A stretch of DNA of 64,000 nt from contig NZ_CP011026.1 in assembly GCF_000238395.3 (NCBI RefSeq), forward strand, positions 372,001 to 436,000, given 5' to 3'. The notes below the pieces were generated by a model. It did no database searches. It was not told the origin of the DNA and worked only from the letters and a program-made list of their open reading frames with translations. The stretch's first letter is position 1. Each line of letters opens with the position of its first letter. The position numbers and the translations under genes are program-made. The DNA is from Pseudoalteromonas arctica A 37-1-2. Lineage in GTDB: Bacteria > Pseudomonadota > Gammaproteobacteria > Enterobacterales > Alteromonadaceae. Shown in pieces: positions 27,501 to 36,543 of the stretch.

Positions 27501-28967
27501 ATGTCTAGTGTCGCTCGGTTATTTACCATCATTTTTAGTCTTCTATTTATTGAGTCTATTGGGGTTGGTCTGTATTTTGGTACGTTAACTCAAGCTTTTA
27601 TTATTGGCTTGCCACTTTGCTTACTCCCAATTTGGTTACTCAGAACGTATCCTGACAACGTTGTAACGGCACACGTAGTTGCAGCCGCTATTATGATGTT
27701 CTCCTTTTTGCACATCCAACAAACATTCGGGCTAATAGAAGTTCACTTTGAGATATTCATTTTAATGGCTGTACTTATAATGTTTGTACAGTGGCGTGTT
27801 TTTATAACGGCAATTATATTTGTTGCTGTTCATCATTTATCTTTTTATTATCTTCAAACTCAAAATGCAGGTTTCTACGTATTTGATCCGGATAGACTCG
27901 CTTTTACTACAGTACTTATACATGCAGGGTATGCGATTGTTGAAGTGCTAGTTGCAGGTTATATAGCTAAAACATTGCAACGTGAGCGCCGTGCAGGCTT
28001 GTCATTAAGTTATGCGACAGAGCAAATAATGAAAGACCCCGAAAATATTAAACTTTCCCTACGTGCTGATGATACTAAAAGCGATGCTGTGGTTGGATTT
28101 AATACATTGCTAGACTATATATCTGATGTTATTAAGCAAGTTCAAGCGCAATCAGAATCACTGCAAAAAAACTCGCGAGAGCTTATACATGTTCATGAAC
28201 AGCTGGCCGGTGGTGCAGTGCAGCGTACACAGCAAACGGATGATATAGCGAATTCAGGCTCACAAGTTGCACATGGCTTTAAGCTTGTTGAAGAAGAAAG
28301 TGAAGCGCTTAAGAGTCAAGTCGACCATATTACTAAAACTGTAAGTAATGCGTTAGAAGATGTTCATCAAACAGATTCGAAAAGTAGAGAGTTATTAACG
28401 TTACTTAATCATACAGAAGAGCAAATAAGTCATTTAGTTGCAGCTGGGGGGGTTATTTCTGGTCTTCTTAATGAAATATCGGGTATCGCTGAGCAAACAA
28501 ATTTGCTTGCTTTAAATGCAGCTATTGAAGCCGCCCGTGCAGGTGAACATGGACGAGGTTTTGCTGTTGTTGCTGATGAGGTAAGATCTTTGGCTAACCA
28601 TAGTAAAGCAACAACAGATAAAATTAGTCTAACATTAAAAGATCTTGTTAATAATAGCAAAACGTCAACACAATCAATGAGTCAGTGTGTGAATTTTGTA
28701 GTTGATTTAACAAGTATTAGTGCTGCAATGAAAGAGAATATTTCAGCAATGAGCGAGCAAATAGCCGCAGTATCCTCAAGCTCTGATTCAGTTGCACAAG
28801 TTGTAGCTGAGCAGGCAGGTAATACTGAATTAATAGCAAGCAGTACTGATACTATGCGCCAAAATCAGTACCAAGATACGCAAATAGTGCAGCAGTTAAC
28901 CGCTAAGGTGCAGTTAATCGATGTAAGTATTGATGTGTTAGAGCAAAGCATTGCCAAGTTTAAATAA
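27501..28967 (+). CDS. Methyl-accepting chemotaxis protein with multi-helix membrane sensor
   Basis: About 488 residues from the ATG at 27501 (AAAGGG 4 nt before it). The N-terminal 175 residues form about six closely packed transmembrane helices with little periplasmic sequence, so the sensor is intramembrane, unlike classic Tar/Tsr. The cytoplasmic coiled coil ends in the highly conserved tip [41 protein letters not shown], which binds CheA/CheW. No pentapeptide CheR tether is seen at the C-terminus (AKFK). The signal may be membrane- or redox-related. The next gene overlaps its last 17 nt. Confidence 0.92.
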   Translation: MSSVARLFTIIFSLLFIESIGVGLYFGTLTQAFIIGLPLCLLPIWLLRTYPDNVVTAHVVAAAIMMFSFLHIQQTFGLIEVHFEIFILMAVLIMFVQWRVFITAIIFVAVHHLSFYYLQTQNAGFYVFDPDRLAFTTVLIHAGYAIVEVLVAGYIAKTLQRERRAGLSLSYATEQIMKDPENIKLSLRADDTKSDAVVGFNTLLDYISDVIKQVQAQSESLQKNSRELIHVHEQLAGGAVQRTQQTDDIANSGSQVAHGFKLVEEESEALKSQVDHITKTVSNALEDVHQTDSKSRELLTLLNHTEEQISHLVAAGGVISGLLNEISGIAEQTNLLALNAAIEAARAGEHGRGFAVVADEVRSLANHSKATTDKISLTLKDLVNNSKTSTQSMSQCVNFVVDLTSISAAMKENISAMSEQIAAVSSSSDSVAQVVAEQAGNTELIASSTDTMRQNQYQDTQIVQQLTAKVQLIDVSIDVLEQSIAKFK

Positions 28968-29475
28968 ATCTAACACTTTCGTATTTTCGCTTATAGCTAC
29001 ATGGCTTATTTGTGTTGTTGCAGGGTTAGTTTATTTTCAATTAGAGCAGCTTAAACCGTTTGATAGCTCAAAAGTTTTATTGCAAAAACACTGGTTTAAT
29101 AACTTTAAAAAGCAATTGGATTGGGTTGATACTGGTGAGCCGTCTTTAGTGCTTATAACAGAAAAAAAATGCGGGTGTACTATACAAGCTAAGCCGCATA
29201 TTTCATCGTTAACCTCTTTTGCTGCCAATAAAGCTATGAAGGTTGTACAAGTTGAATTAACACCAAAGCTTAAACACGTTATTCCGGCAACGCCTGCCGC
29301 CGTTATTATTAATAAAAACGGTGAGTTTGTTTATGCTGGGCCGCTCTCTGAAGGATTAGCTTGTGCCCAAGGAAGTGGTTTTGTTGAAACTGCGGTCACT
29401 AATTTAGCTGCAGGTTTTAATTCAAATCTCTTAATTACACAAACCAAGGGATGTTACTGTGTAAATAATGCATAA
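28951..29475 (+). CDS. Thioredoxin-like membrane-anchored protein (DUF6436-like)
   Basis: 174 residues. The only plausible start is the TTG at 28951, which overlaps the end of the chemotaxis gene. An N-terminal helix ([22 protein letters not shown]) anchors a periplasmic domain. Residues about 65-155 follow a thioredoxin-type pattern ([21 protein letters not shown], then [30 protein letters not shown]). The cysteines form CGC rather than CxxC, and two more occur in GCYC near the end. It probably works as a small thiol protein in the periplasm. The family name is a moderate-confidence call. Confidence 0.65.
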   Translation: MPSLNKSNTFVFSLIATWLICVVAGLVYFQLEQLKPFDSSKVLLQKHWFNNFKKQLDWVDTGEPSLVLITEKKCGCTIQAKPHISSLTSFAANKAMKVVQVELTPKLKHVIPATPAAVIINKNGEFVYAGPLSEGLACAQGSGFVETAVTNLAAGFNSNLLITQTKGCYCVNNA

Positions 29476-29493
29476 ATAACGTATCGATAAACT

Positions 29494-29527
29494 AAAGCTC
29501 GCACTTAAATCAACAGTTGCGAGCTTT
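29494..29527. terminator. Bidirectional terminator between convergent genes
   Basis: AAAGCTCGCA (29494-29503) pairs with TGCGAGCTTT (29518-29527), a 10-bp stem with T/A runs outside. It lies between the thioredoxin-like gene and the GDT1-type gene. Confidence 0.85.
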
Positions 29528-29535
29528 AATATTGA

Positions 29536-30093
29536 TTAAATTGTAACTAAGCCATAAATACCTAATGACACAAACACACAAGCAGCAATAGCACGTACGG
29601 TGTTTAGAGATATTCTTTTTAGTAATGCATTACCAGCGTATATAACAGGCACGTTAGCAATTAGCATACCTAACGTGGTTCCTACCGTTACCCAAAACAC
29701 AGACTGATATTGTGCGCCTAACAACACCGTCGCTATTTGTGTTTTATCACCAATTTCTGCAATAAAAAATAATACAAAAGCGACTAAAAAAGCCCCGTAG
29801 CTATCGTATTTACTACTTACATCTTCGTCTTTATCTGGAACTAATAGCCAAAGGCCAACAACAATAAAGCAGATGTTTACAAGCCAAGGTAAATATTCAG
29901 AAGAAAAACTATTACTTAACCACTGCCCAAACCACGCTGATAGGCCATGATTGAGTAAGGTTGCGGCTAAAATACCAAGAATAAGCGCGCCTTTATTACG
30001 AAAACGGGCAGCTAACAGGAGCGATAAAAGTTGGGTTTTATCGCCTATTTCGGCAAGTGTGACAGTGACGGTTGAGGTTAAAAAAACTTCCAT
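29536..30093 (-). CDS. GDT1/TMEM165 (UPF0016) family manganese exporter
   Basis: 185 residues with six predicted helices in two repeats, each carrying the family motif EIGDKTQL/I (about residues 12-18 and 110-116). In Vibrio cholerae the homologous MneA exports Mn2+. A yybP-ykoY manganese riboswitch in its leader supports the same role here: excess manganese in the cytoplasm would turn expression on. Confidence 0.93.
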   Translation of the reverse strand: MEVFLTSTVTVTLAEIGDKTQLLSLLLAARFRNKGALILGILAATLLNHGLSAWFGQWLSNSFSSEYLPWLVNICFIVVGLWLLVPDKDEDVSSKYDSYGAFLVAFVLFFIAEIGDKTQIATVLLGAQYQSVFWVTVGTTLGMLIANVPVIYAGNALLKRISLNTVRAIAACVFVSLGIYGLVTI

Positions 30094-30137
30094 TATTGAT
30101 TCTTACAGGCGGGAATACTAAACCAAGGCAAACAACT

Positions 30138-30285
30138 ATCTCCCGCCATGAGGATAGTGTCTACCTAGGTCTCGCCGATAACGCTTGCTACAACATTACA
30201 AACTTACCATGCACATGAGGTGCAATTATGTTGATAAGTTTACTCATTACTGAGCGGGCTACTCCCCTAAGAGGCGGGCATTATT
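30138..30285 (-). promoter_or_regulatory. yybP-ykoY (manganese) riboswitch
   Basis: Read on the minus strand, a closing helix GCCCGCC...GGCGGG encloses the hallmark loop GGGGAGUAGC (plus 30257-30266), the UCAACAUA loop and a third arm. These are the two conserved internal loops that meet around Mn2+. It sits about 50-190 nt upstream of the GDT1-family exporter start. The region just after it (CTATC...GATAG) can refold as expression platform. Boundaries are approximate. Confidence 0.87.
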
Positions 30286-30380
30286 CCACAAAACTTTTGC
30301 GTGGTAAATATTAAGAATCGAATATAGTTAATTTATTCGGGAGTAATAAAGTTAGCTTTTGGCAATTAGTTGATAGTCAG

Positions 30381-30604
30381 GAAAGAGCGATAACCGGTCA
30401 TTGAGATTAGCTAAATATAATAGTTAATTGATTGGTCAAACTGCTTTTTGCGCATATATTCATAAAAATGAGCTGCACGAGCATATTGATCTATTTAACT
30501 TAACTCAAATATTTTAGAAAACTTAGTGATAGTAATACCTTAGGTTATTTGTTAAAACTATATAGAGTAGACAAATGAGCGTTAAGTCGGCAGAAATATG
30601 TGCG
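30381..30604. repeat. Long direct repeat, copy 1 (about 224 bp)
   Basis: About 80 percent identical by eye to 32664-32887. It includes a perfectly shared tract of about 45 bp ending GTGATAGTAATACC-TTAGGTTATTTGTTAAAAC. No open frame is shared. The two copies flank the DUF3592 and S41-peptidase genes, so they may mark a duplication or an inserted block. The copy ends at the beginning of the DUF3592 frame. Confidence 0.75.
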
Positions 30605-30639
30605 ATAAGCGCACTATTAAATTTTTAGGTAACTCAAGT

Positions 30640-31083
30640 ATGTTCAGTATCGTCAGCAAAATGAACAACAACATTAAGATAGGATATATGTATCTGGTAC
30701 TTGGTGTTCTGATGTTTTTGGGTGGCTTGTATATTACTAAAAGTACGTCAGATTTTATCGACAACGCGTTATCAGCAAAAGGCACTGTAATTGAGTTAAT
30801 TCAAAAAGACGACTCGCTATATCCTGTAGTAAGCTTCATGGATGAAACTGAAAAACAGCATACTTTTGAGTCTAATTATGGTTGTAGTCCCGCTTGCTAT
30901 AAAGAACAAGAGCAAGTAACCGTTCTTTATAGCGGTGGTAATGTTAAAGCTCCTGTAATAAGTGGGTTTATGTCCTTATGGTTACCAAGTCTGCTTTTGT
31001 TAGGCATAGGCATTAGTTTTATTGTTGTAAGTCTATTCCAAATAAAAAGGTTACGGGGCAATATAGCGCAAAGCGTTGCCTAA
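30640..31083 (+). CDS. DUF3592-domain membrane protein
   Basis: About 147 residues from the ATG at 30640. The frame is open from 30598, and an ATG at 30661 is also possible, so the start is uncertain. Two helices (YMYLVLGVLMFLGGLYI and LWLPSLLLLGIGISFIVVSLF) bracket an extracytoplasmic beta domain with the DUF3592 pattern AKGTVIELIQKDD..YPVVSFMDETEKQHTFES and VTVLYSGGN. Function unknown. The stop codon lies in GCCTAAC, a match to an integron R'' box, but no convincing partner box follows. Confidence 0.7.
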   Translation: MFSIVSKMNNNIKIGYMYLVLGVLMFLGGLYITKSTSDFIDNALSAKGTVIELIQKDDSLYPVVSFMDETEKQHTFESNYGCSPACYKEQEQVTVLYSGGNVKAPVISGFMSLWLPSLLLLGIGISFIVVSLFQIKRLRGNIAQSVA

Positions 31084-31240
31084 CAACACGCCCTAAGGTG
31101 GACGACCAGTAAAATCAGCTATTAATTACAAATTTTAAAAATGGTGGACCTCAGTTCTTTTAGCCAACAGCAATTTGCCGCTTAAGACAGCATTCTACGC
31201 TTAGTCTAGTTCGGTTGTGATTCACTATTAGGAGTAAACT

Positions 31241-32602
31241 TTGAATAAAGGGATTTTGTTATTTCTACTCACCGTACTTTGTACCATTAATTCTGCGAAC
31301 TCCACTGAGACAACTTGGAAAACCCAAGGTTATGGTTACGTTTTTCATACTGTGGACAATAAAACAACAGCCTTTGATTTAACAACTAAGCATTGTTTGG
31401 AAAACCACTTTATCACCGATGAGTTTGAACAAATCTCGTTCATTGAAGAAACAAAAAAAGTGAATAAAGATACTCGCTTACTTAACTTTGGTGGTTTGTT
31501 TCCGTTAAAGCTAACGAAATTAGATAGTTTACCCGCTCAATGTCAATCCGAAAAAATTGTTAGTATTAAAGACAAAAACTATGAATTTAATGCCAGTATT
31601 GTTCTTGACGTTCTAATGAATAATTTTGAAGAGCACTATGCATTTTCAAAAGATAAAAATATTAATTGGGTTGAGCAGAGAAAACTTTGGCAAAAAAGAA
31701 TAACCTCAAAAACTACGCAAGATGAGCTATTTAGTATCATAGATGACTTTCTTAAAGAATTACGCGACGGTCATGCCATATTACTCAATCAAGATCTTGA
31801 TAGGCTTTCACATTACTCACCAAGAAAGTGGTCATTTTGGGATGAATTAAAAGCGCACTCAGAAAACTACCCTGAATACTCAACTTACTGGGAATTACAT
31901 ACCGCATTAATTGAAAAGTCTCAGGAAAACATTAAAAATTACATTGATAAAAACTATTCCACTCTTCAATATCACGATAATTTTACCTTAGCAAAAACGC
32001 CTCAAAATATTGCCTATTTAAAAATAAGTAACTTTGATGATTTCTCAAATAATGACGTAAAAGCAGCAAAAGAGGTTATGGAGATATTTACGCCTATCAT
32101 CAAACAAAGCAATGGTTTAATTATTGACTTACGTTTTAGTATGGGTGGAAGTGACTTAGTAGCATTTTCTATTTTATCTTACTTAATAGATTCAGAATTA
32201 GCCTTGGGGGGGAAACAATTTAAAACATCGACAGGTTATAGTGAACTTCAAAAAATTGTTGTCGCCCCATCAAAAATTAATCATTACACAGGAAGCATTG
32301 TTGTTTTAACTAGTCAAAAAACACCTAGTGCGGCTGAAGTATTTCTTTTAGGTTTACAAGCAAGAGGCAACGTTACTTTTATTGGTGAAAGAAGCTACGG
32401 AGCTTTTAGCGATGCGTTAACAAAAGCTTTGCCCAATGGTTGGGGGATCACATTATCAAATGAAAGATATCTCAATTCTCATGGGGATAATTATGAAAAC
32501 ATTGGATTGCCTGTAGATCATGAATTTGTATTTCTTGATGTGGAGAATATTGAAAGCGGAAAAGATGTGCAGCTTAATGAGGCAATTAAAGCTTTTAGAT
32601 AA
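31241..32602 (+). CDS. Secreted S41-family peptidase
   Basis: 453 residues. It starts at TTG 31241, supported by AGGAG 6 nt upstream. A signal peptide (1-21, cleavage near NSANS-TE) sends it to the periplasm or outside. Residues about 250-440 form the C-terminal-protease fold: AYLKISNFDDFSNNDVKAA, GLIIDLRFSMGGSDLVAF, the nucleophile Ser in TPSAAEVF (about 368), GERSYGAFSD and IGLPVDHEF. The middle region has no clear PDZ domain. This matches the large group of S41 peptidases of unknown substrate. It lies between two direct repeats, separate from any conserved operon. Confidence 0.87.
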   Translation: MNKGILLFLLTVLCTINSANSTETTWKTQGYGYVFHTVDNKTTAFDLTTKHCLENHFITDEFEQISFIEETKKVNKDTRLLNFGGLFPLKLTKLDSLPAQCQSEKIVSIKDKNYEFNASIVLDVLMNNFEEHYAFSKDKNINWVEQRKLWQKRITSKTTQDELFSIIDDFLKELRDGHAILLNQDLDRLSHYSPRKWSFWDELKAHSENYPEYSTYWELHTALIEKSQENIKNYIDKNYSTLQYHDNFTLAKTPQNIAYLKISNFDDFSNNDVKAAKEVMEIFTPIIKQSNGLIIDLRFSMGGSDLVAFSILSYLIDSELALGGKQFKTSTGYSELQKIVVAPSKINHYTGSIVVLTSQKTPSAAEVFLLGLQARGNVTFIGERSYGAFSDALTKALPNGWGITLSNERYLNSHGDNYENIGLPVDHEFVFLDVENIESGKDVQLNEAIKAFR

Positions 32603-32663
32603 GTGCATTTGGCGTATAACGAGGCGTTACCAATGTCTGCTGATGGCACTGAGCCGAACTTCG

Positions 32664-32887
32664 GCAAAGAGCGATAAACGGACCTGAGATTGGCTAAATA
32701 TCGTCGTGAATTGATTGGTTAAGCTGCTCTTCGCGCATATAGTCATGAAAATGAGTGGCGCGCGCATAGTGTTCCATACAACTTTTCTTTAAAGTTTTAG
32801 AAAACTTAGTGATAGTAATACCTTAGGTTATTTGTTAAAACATATATTATGTAGAAAAATGAGCGTAGCGTCGTCAGAAATATATGC
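32664..32887. repeat. Long direct repeat, copy 2 (about 224 bp)
   Basis: Partner of 30381-30604. Just upstream, 32626-32650 (GTTACCAATGTCTGCTGATG...) resembles 37062-37086 beside the cassette array. The rest of 32603-33054 holds the presumed left end of the IS91-like element, with no gene seen. Confidence 0.75.
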
Positions 32888-33054
32888 ACACAATTGAACT
32901 CGTTTAACGCCGCTTCATGCTCCGCATCTGTTTTTACCGGTAAGTGCGACATTTCCTCTGAAGACGTTGTTGAACTAAGCCGCTACGCGGAGATCCTATT
33001 CTGACCATTTGAGCCACACTTACCTTGGGGTTATCCCATATTTGGAGGTAAGTC

Positions 33055-33888
33055 ATGAATACACTCATTGAACAAGTCAAAATTGAAATAGCCTACCGTG
33101 GTTATTCACAAAGTACCTGTAAAAGTTACTGCGAGCATTTACTTAAACTCAGCCATTATTTTAATAAACCACTCGATTTAATTACTGATGATGAGCTGAA
33201 TATCTTTTTTAAAGATCCCGCCATTCGCAAGCTCTCCAGAGCGAGTCAAAAAATACAAATAAACAGCATTTGGTTTTTGTTTAAGAATATTTTACACCGC
33301 CCACTGAACTTAGACATAGCCTTGCCTAAAGCAAAACCTCGGGCACCTACTTATTTATCGCGTGATGATATTCGACGACTTATAGAAAGTTGCACGGATA
33401 TGCGCTTAAAAACATTGATAGTGGTGTGTTATGGATGTGGTTTGCGTATTGGCGAACTGCTGCGCATCAAAGTGCAAGACATCGATGGACAGCGTAAAAC
33501 CATTTTAATTGAACATGGTAAAGGAGATAAGTCACGCTATGTTGTTGTATCAGATAGCGTGCTAAATCAATTACGTTGCTATTGGAAAATGTATCACCCA
33601 ACGGGCTGGATGTTTTATTCACGATGGTTAATGGATAAACCTATGTCACCCTCAAGCTTCAGAAAGGCATTGAAAAAACATGCACAAATGTGTGGTTTAA
33701 AGCACTGTAATCCACATGTATTACGCCATGCTTATGCAACACATCAACTTGAGTTAGGGATGCCGCTTCATCAACTTCAACATCAGCTTGGTCACAGTGA
33801 CATTAGAACCACGCAAAGTTACTTACACTGGTTACCTGAATTAGGGCATGGTGGTATTGATTTACTCGCAAGTTGGGGAAACCAATGA
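33055..33888 (+). CDS. Tyrosine recombinase of the IS91-like element
   Basis: 277 residues. The N-terminal SAM-like core-binding domain covers about 1-85 (YRGYSQSTCKSYCEHLLKL). The catalytic domain shows Arg in GCGLRIGELLRIK (about 130), Lys in HGKGDKSRYV, His-x-x-Arg in PHVLRHAYATH (about 222), His in LGHSDIRTTQ and the Tyr in QSYLHW (about 258). It is complete and probably active. It is shorter than integron integrases (about 320-340 residues), and no IntI-specific insertion was recognised, so it is not called an integron integrase. Its TGA overlaps the transposase ATG (ATGA). GGAGG precedes the start. Confidence 0.88.
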   Translation: MNTLIEQVKIEIAYRGYSQSTCKSYCEHLLKLSHYFNKPLDLITDDELNIFFKDPAIRKLSRASQKIQINSIWFLFKNILHRPLNLDIALPKAKPRAPTYLSRDDIRRLIESCTDMRLKTLIVVCYGCGLRIGELLRIKVQDIDGQRKTILIEHGKGDKSRYVVVSDSVLNQLRCYWKMYHPTGWMFYSRWLMDKPMSPSSFRKALKKHAQMCGLKHCNPHVLRHAYATHQLELGMPLHQLQHQLGHSDIRTTQSYLHWLPELGHGGIDLLASWGNQ

Positions 33889-35085
33889 GAGGCTTGCACC
33901 TCGCTGATATTTTAAATTCTGGCCTTGGGAATTATCGGCAGCACCACATAATGAGTTATCAGCAGTTACGAGTCTGCCAACACCTTCAATCATGCAGAAC
34001 GGGTCAGCTCGGTTATCAAGCATGGCAATGTGATAACTGTAGTGAAGTACAACAAATTGGGTGTAGTTGTCGAGACCGTCATTGCCCACGTTGCCAAGGG
34101 ATGGCTACGGCTAAATGGGTGCAAAAACAGCAGGAAGATTTATTACCGTGTCGGTATTTCCACCTTGTTTTTACGCTCCCGCATGAGTTAAATATCATTG
34201 CGCACTACAACCCAAACGCGTTATATCACTGTTTATTTAAAGCCGGATTTATTATCGTGTCGCTATTTCCACCTTGTTTTTACGCTCCCGCATGAGTTAA
34301 ATATCATTGCGCACTACAACCCAAACGCGTTGTATCACTGTTTATTTAAAGCTGCATGGCAAACGCTGTGTAAATTTGCGAAACGAAAGAGGCATGGCCA
34401 GTTAGGCATGACAAGCGTACTGCATACGTGGGGGCAGAACTTAAGTCAGCATATTCACCTGCATTGCTTGATACCCGCAGGCGCGCTTGATAAAGCGCAC
34501 TGGCATGAAATAAAAAAAGGCTATTTATACCCCGTTAAAGCATTATCAACAGTGTTTAGAGGGAAAATGCTCGCGGCGCTCAATGAATGCGATAGTTCAT
34601 TCGCGAAGGTAAGCACACCAACCAAATGGTGCGTGTATAGCAAAGCCTGTTTAACGTACAGTGAAAAGCTAGTTAGTTACCTTGCTCGTTATACCCGAAA
34701 AGGCGTGATGTCAGAATCGCGATTAGTGTCAGCGACTGAAGAAACAGTGAGCTTTAAATACCGCGATTATGCAGATAACAACCGCGATAAAGTCATGACT
34801 CTGAGTTGTGATGAATTTTTACGGCGCTACTTACAACATGTATTGCCCAAAGGGTTTATGCGCATTCGTCACTATGGCTTTTTAGCTAATGCGTGTCGCA
34901 AGCGAAAGTTAGGGTTAATAAAGGCTCAAGTATCAGCAACCCCATGCAAAGCGGTGAAGCCGAAGGTAGAGCAAGAACGATTAATACCCCATTGGTCTTG
35001 CCAGTCATGCAAGACGGGTACCTTACGATTTATTGGTGTGATGAATTTAGATGAGGCGACAAATAAAATAGCGCGAACGAGTTAG
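33885..35085 (+). pseudogene. IS91-family Y2 transposase, frameshifted by a 109-bp tandem duplication
   Basis: The N-terminal part (from the ATG at 33885) shows a zinc-binding region (CDNCSEVQQIGCSCRDRHCPRCQG). The frame is then lost in the duplicated segment. The C-terminal part continues in another frame to 35085 with the HUH metal site in QHIHLHCLIPAG and the paired tyrosines YLARYTRKG. Removing one 109-bp copy (109 is not a multiple of 3) rejoins both parts into a normal protein of about 365 residues. The zinc, HUH and Tyr motifs are otherwise intact, so the duplication is the only visible lesion. Confidence 0.9.
34137..34354 (+). repeat. 109-bp tandem duplication inside the transposase gene
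   Basis: 34137-34245 and 34246-34354 are two adjacent copies, differing at about four positions. The differences mean that either the duplication is not very recent or it arose from two slightly different element copies. Confidence 0.93.
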
Positions 35086-35348
35086 CAGCCTTGCTTGCTG
35101 CATCAAATCAATAAGTTAACCTGCTTAATTGCTCAGGCTAATAGCGACTGTGCGAGCGAAAAATATCCTTGCTTAACGGTTAAACATTCGGTTTAATGAA
35201 TAGATAATAAACGCTGAGCAATGCAGGGAAAGCTTAAATTATAATAGGTAAGCTTATTAAATTAGCTGATTTAGCTAGAGCCTCTAAAAAGCAAATTCCC
35301 ATAGCATAAACAACACCAACTCTGACACACCGAGCAGGTAGCGCCTCA

Positions 35349-35407
35349 GTCCAACAAGCGATTATGCAACACAAACTGCGTGTCGCATAAATACTAAAGT
35401 GTTAAAT
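35349..35407 (+). other. Integron attC site 1 (59 bp)
   Basis: R'' box GTCCAAC (35349-35355) and R' box GTTAAAT (35401-35407) both fit RYYYAAC/GTTRRRY exactly. Between them TTATGCAACAC and GTGTCGCATAA form an 11-bp stem with one mismatch. AAG-CG follows the first box, as in typical sites. It lies just before the first cassette gene, with the IS91-like element upstream. The rest of 35086-35348 holds nothing else recognisable. Confidence 0.75.
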
Positions 35408-35430
35408 TTCAGTCAATAAAGGAGCATTAA

Positions 35431-35778
35431 ATGCCATCAAACTCTTTAGCTACAATCCAAAATTCATCCTTAGCTGCACAAGACTATTTCCTAAAAAGTT
35501 ATGAGAGAGCTGCGATGTCAGTTGAATTACTATCTGAAAAGCTTCGACATGTTGAAGGTGCGGAAGCTGATGCCGTTCGTTTAACATGTGTTCATTCAGG
35601 GAGAATTATTTTACTCGTTTTAGCAGACTCTAGACCTGGCGAAGTTGGTATATCTTTAGCTAATAAAGGAGATGAGGATGCACAATTTGTAGAGGCTGTT
35701 GATGAAAATATTGTTGACTCAGCTTTCATTCTAAAACTACTTGAAGCAAATATGAGCAAAGGACCAAAAGAAATTTAA
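35431..35778 (+). CDS. Integron cassette gene 1, unknown protein
   Basis: 115 residues, not recognised, soluble. It is helical at the N-terminus (about 10-45) and then has a short beta-rich part (RLTCVHSGRIILLVLADSRPGEVGISLAN) and an acidic end. It begins 24 bp after attC site 1, with AGGAG 6 nt before the ATG. Its stop codon lies inside the R''-type box ATTTAAC, the standard geometry of a gene cassette. Function cannot be inferred. Confidence 0.75.
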   Translation: MPSNSLATIQNSSLAAQDYFLKSYERAAMSVELLSEKLRHVEGAEADAVRLTCVHSGRIILLVLADSRPGEVGISLANKGDEDAQFVEAVDENIVDSAFILKLLEANMSKGPKEI

Positions 35779-35791
35779 CAAGACGTTAAAT
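35773..35791 (+). other. Reduced attC-like site (19-bp palindrome)
   Basis: ATTTAAC-AAGAC-GTTAAAT. Both outer boxes fit the attC consensus and are perfect complements, but the inner L''/L' stem is absent. It looks like an attC reduced to its two R boxes. It separates cassette genes 1 and 2. Confidence 0.55.
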
Positions 35792-35810
35792 GCTAGGAGA
35801 TTGAGTAAGC

Positions 35811-36452
35811 ATGGAAGAGATATATCCAGTCGAAGAGTTACAAGAAAAGTTTGAAGCTGAAGTCAGCGTCGAATACTACTTCATGAAAGACATAGATACT
35901 ATTGCCAAACTTGAACCGAGTTGCTTATGTGAAATCGGTGGTAACGCTTGGATGCATTATGTTGAGTCAGGAGCTAAAGTTAACCCACGCAAGTTAAGTG
36001 AGCACTTTGATAACGGGAACCCATTTCTTTTCAGAGAAGTTGAGAAGGTTATGAAAAAAAAAGTTCTTCAAGACATAGTGCTAGTGCATGCCAAGGTACA
36101 AGATCCTGAACTAGAAAATAAAATTTGTGGTCAATTTCTTCTTGCTAGAGTTTATCCAAATAACTTACATATCTCGGATGTTGAATTCAGTAATCCATAT
36201 GAACCAGTACCAGAGAATGAGAAAAAGCATCATTTTCATGAATATCGTAGTCTTGGCCTGTTTGCTAAATTACTAAAGAATATCATTGTCTACGGTAAGA
36301 AGAATAGTATTGCGAAAATTACGCTGTCGGCCGCCTCAGATCATCAAATTAAATATTTTGAATCGCATGGCTTTAATATTGAGAACAACAATTTTTCAAA
36401 AGACGCTCTTGAACATGGTATGAGTATACCTATGGAGCGTAAATGCATTTAA
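35811..36452 (+). CDS. Integron cassette gene 2, GNAT-like acetyltransferase
   Basis: 213 residues. The C-terminal half resembles a GNAT fold: a beta strand with HISDVEFSNP, the acetyl-CoA-loop-like segment HEYRSLGLFAKLLKNIIVYGKKN (about 143-165) and the final IAKITLSAASDHQIKYFESHGFNIEN typical of motif B. The glycine-rich Q/RxxGxG/A loop is degenerate, so activity is uncertain. The N-terminal 90 residues are unassigned. Its stop codon lies inside the R'' box of the following attC. Such acetyltransferases are common cassette cargo. Confidence 0.7.
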   Translation: MEEIYPVEELQEKFEAEVSVEYYFMKDIDTIAKLEPSCLCEIGGNAWMHYVESGAKVNPRKLSEHFDNGNPFLFREVEKVMKKKVLQDIVLVHAKVQDPELENKICGQFLLARVYPNNLHISDVEFSNPYEPVPENEKKHHFHEYRSLGLFAKLLKNIIVYGKKNSIAKITLSAASDHQIKYFESHGFNIENNNFSKDALEHGMSIPMERKCI

Positions 36453-36506
36453 CAAGAAAAGGCAGTCGGAGGCGTAAACGCGCCGCTGCTTTGGCCGTTG
36501 TTAGAG
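36447..36506 (+). other. Integron attC site 3 (60 bp) with unpaired bases
   Basis: The R'' box is ATTTAAC. The R' box GTTAGAG departs from consensus at the last base. GGCAGTCGGAGGCG (36461-36474) pairs with the complement of CGCGCCGCTGC (36479-36489), leaving single unpaired T and A bases on one side. This is the extrahelical-base signature by which integrases choose the strand. It ends cassette 2. Confidence 0.8.
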
Positions 36507-36543
36507 CTATTGGCAAAATTTAAAATTTGAGGTTTCTATACAA

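Larger units (their letters stand above)
33055..35085 (+). mobile_element. IS91-like element (tyrosine recombinase plus Y2 transposase), inactive
   Basis: Two overlapping genes, a phage-integrase-type recombinase followed by a Y2/HUH transposase, are the gene set of the IS91-related group that carries a partner integrase. These elements move by rolling circle and have no terminal inverted repeats. The exact ends were therefore not fixed, and the coordinates cover the genes only. The transposase is broken by a tandem duplication, so the element cannot move by itself. Confidence 0.8.

Noticed and set aside
31077..31215. Possible attC after the DUF3592 gene (GCCTAAC containing its stop)
   Set aside because: The first box fits, but no GTTRRRY partner or convincing stem was found within 140 bp, so it was not listed as a site.
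32888..33054. GTTTAAC and GTTGAAC boxes before the recombinase gene as another attC
   Set aside because: The boxes fit by sequence but no stem joins them, and the stretch more likely belongs to the IS left end.
33055..33888. The tyrosine recombinase as an integron integrase for the nearby cassettes
   Set aside because: It is only 277 residues, overlaps an IS91-type transposase gene, and no IntI-specific insertion was seen. It belongs to the IS91-like element.
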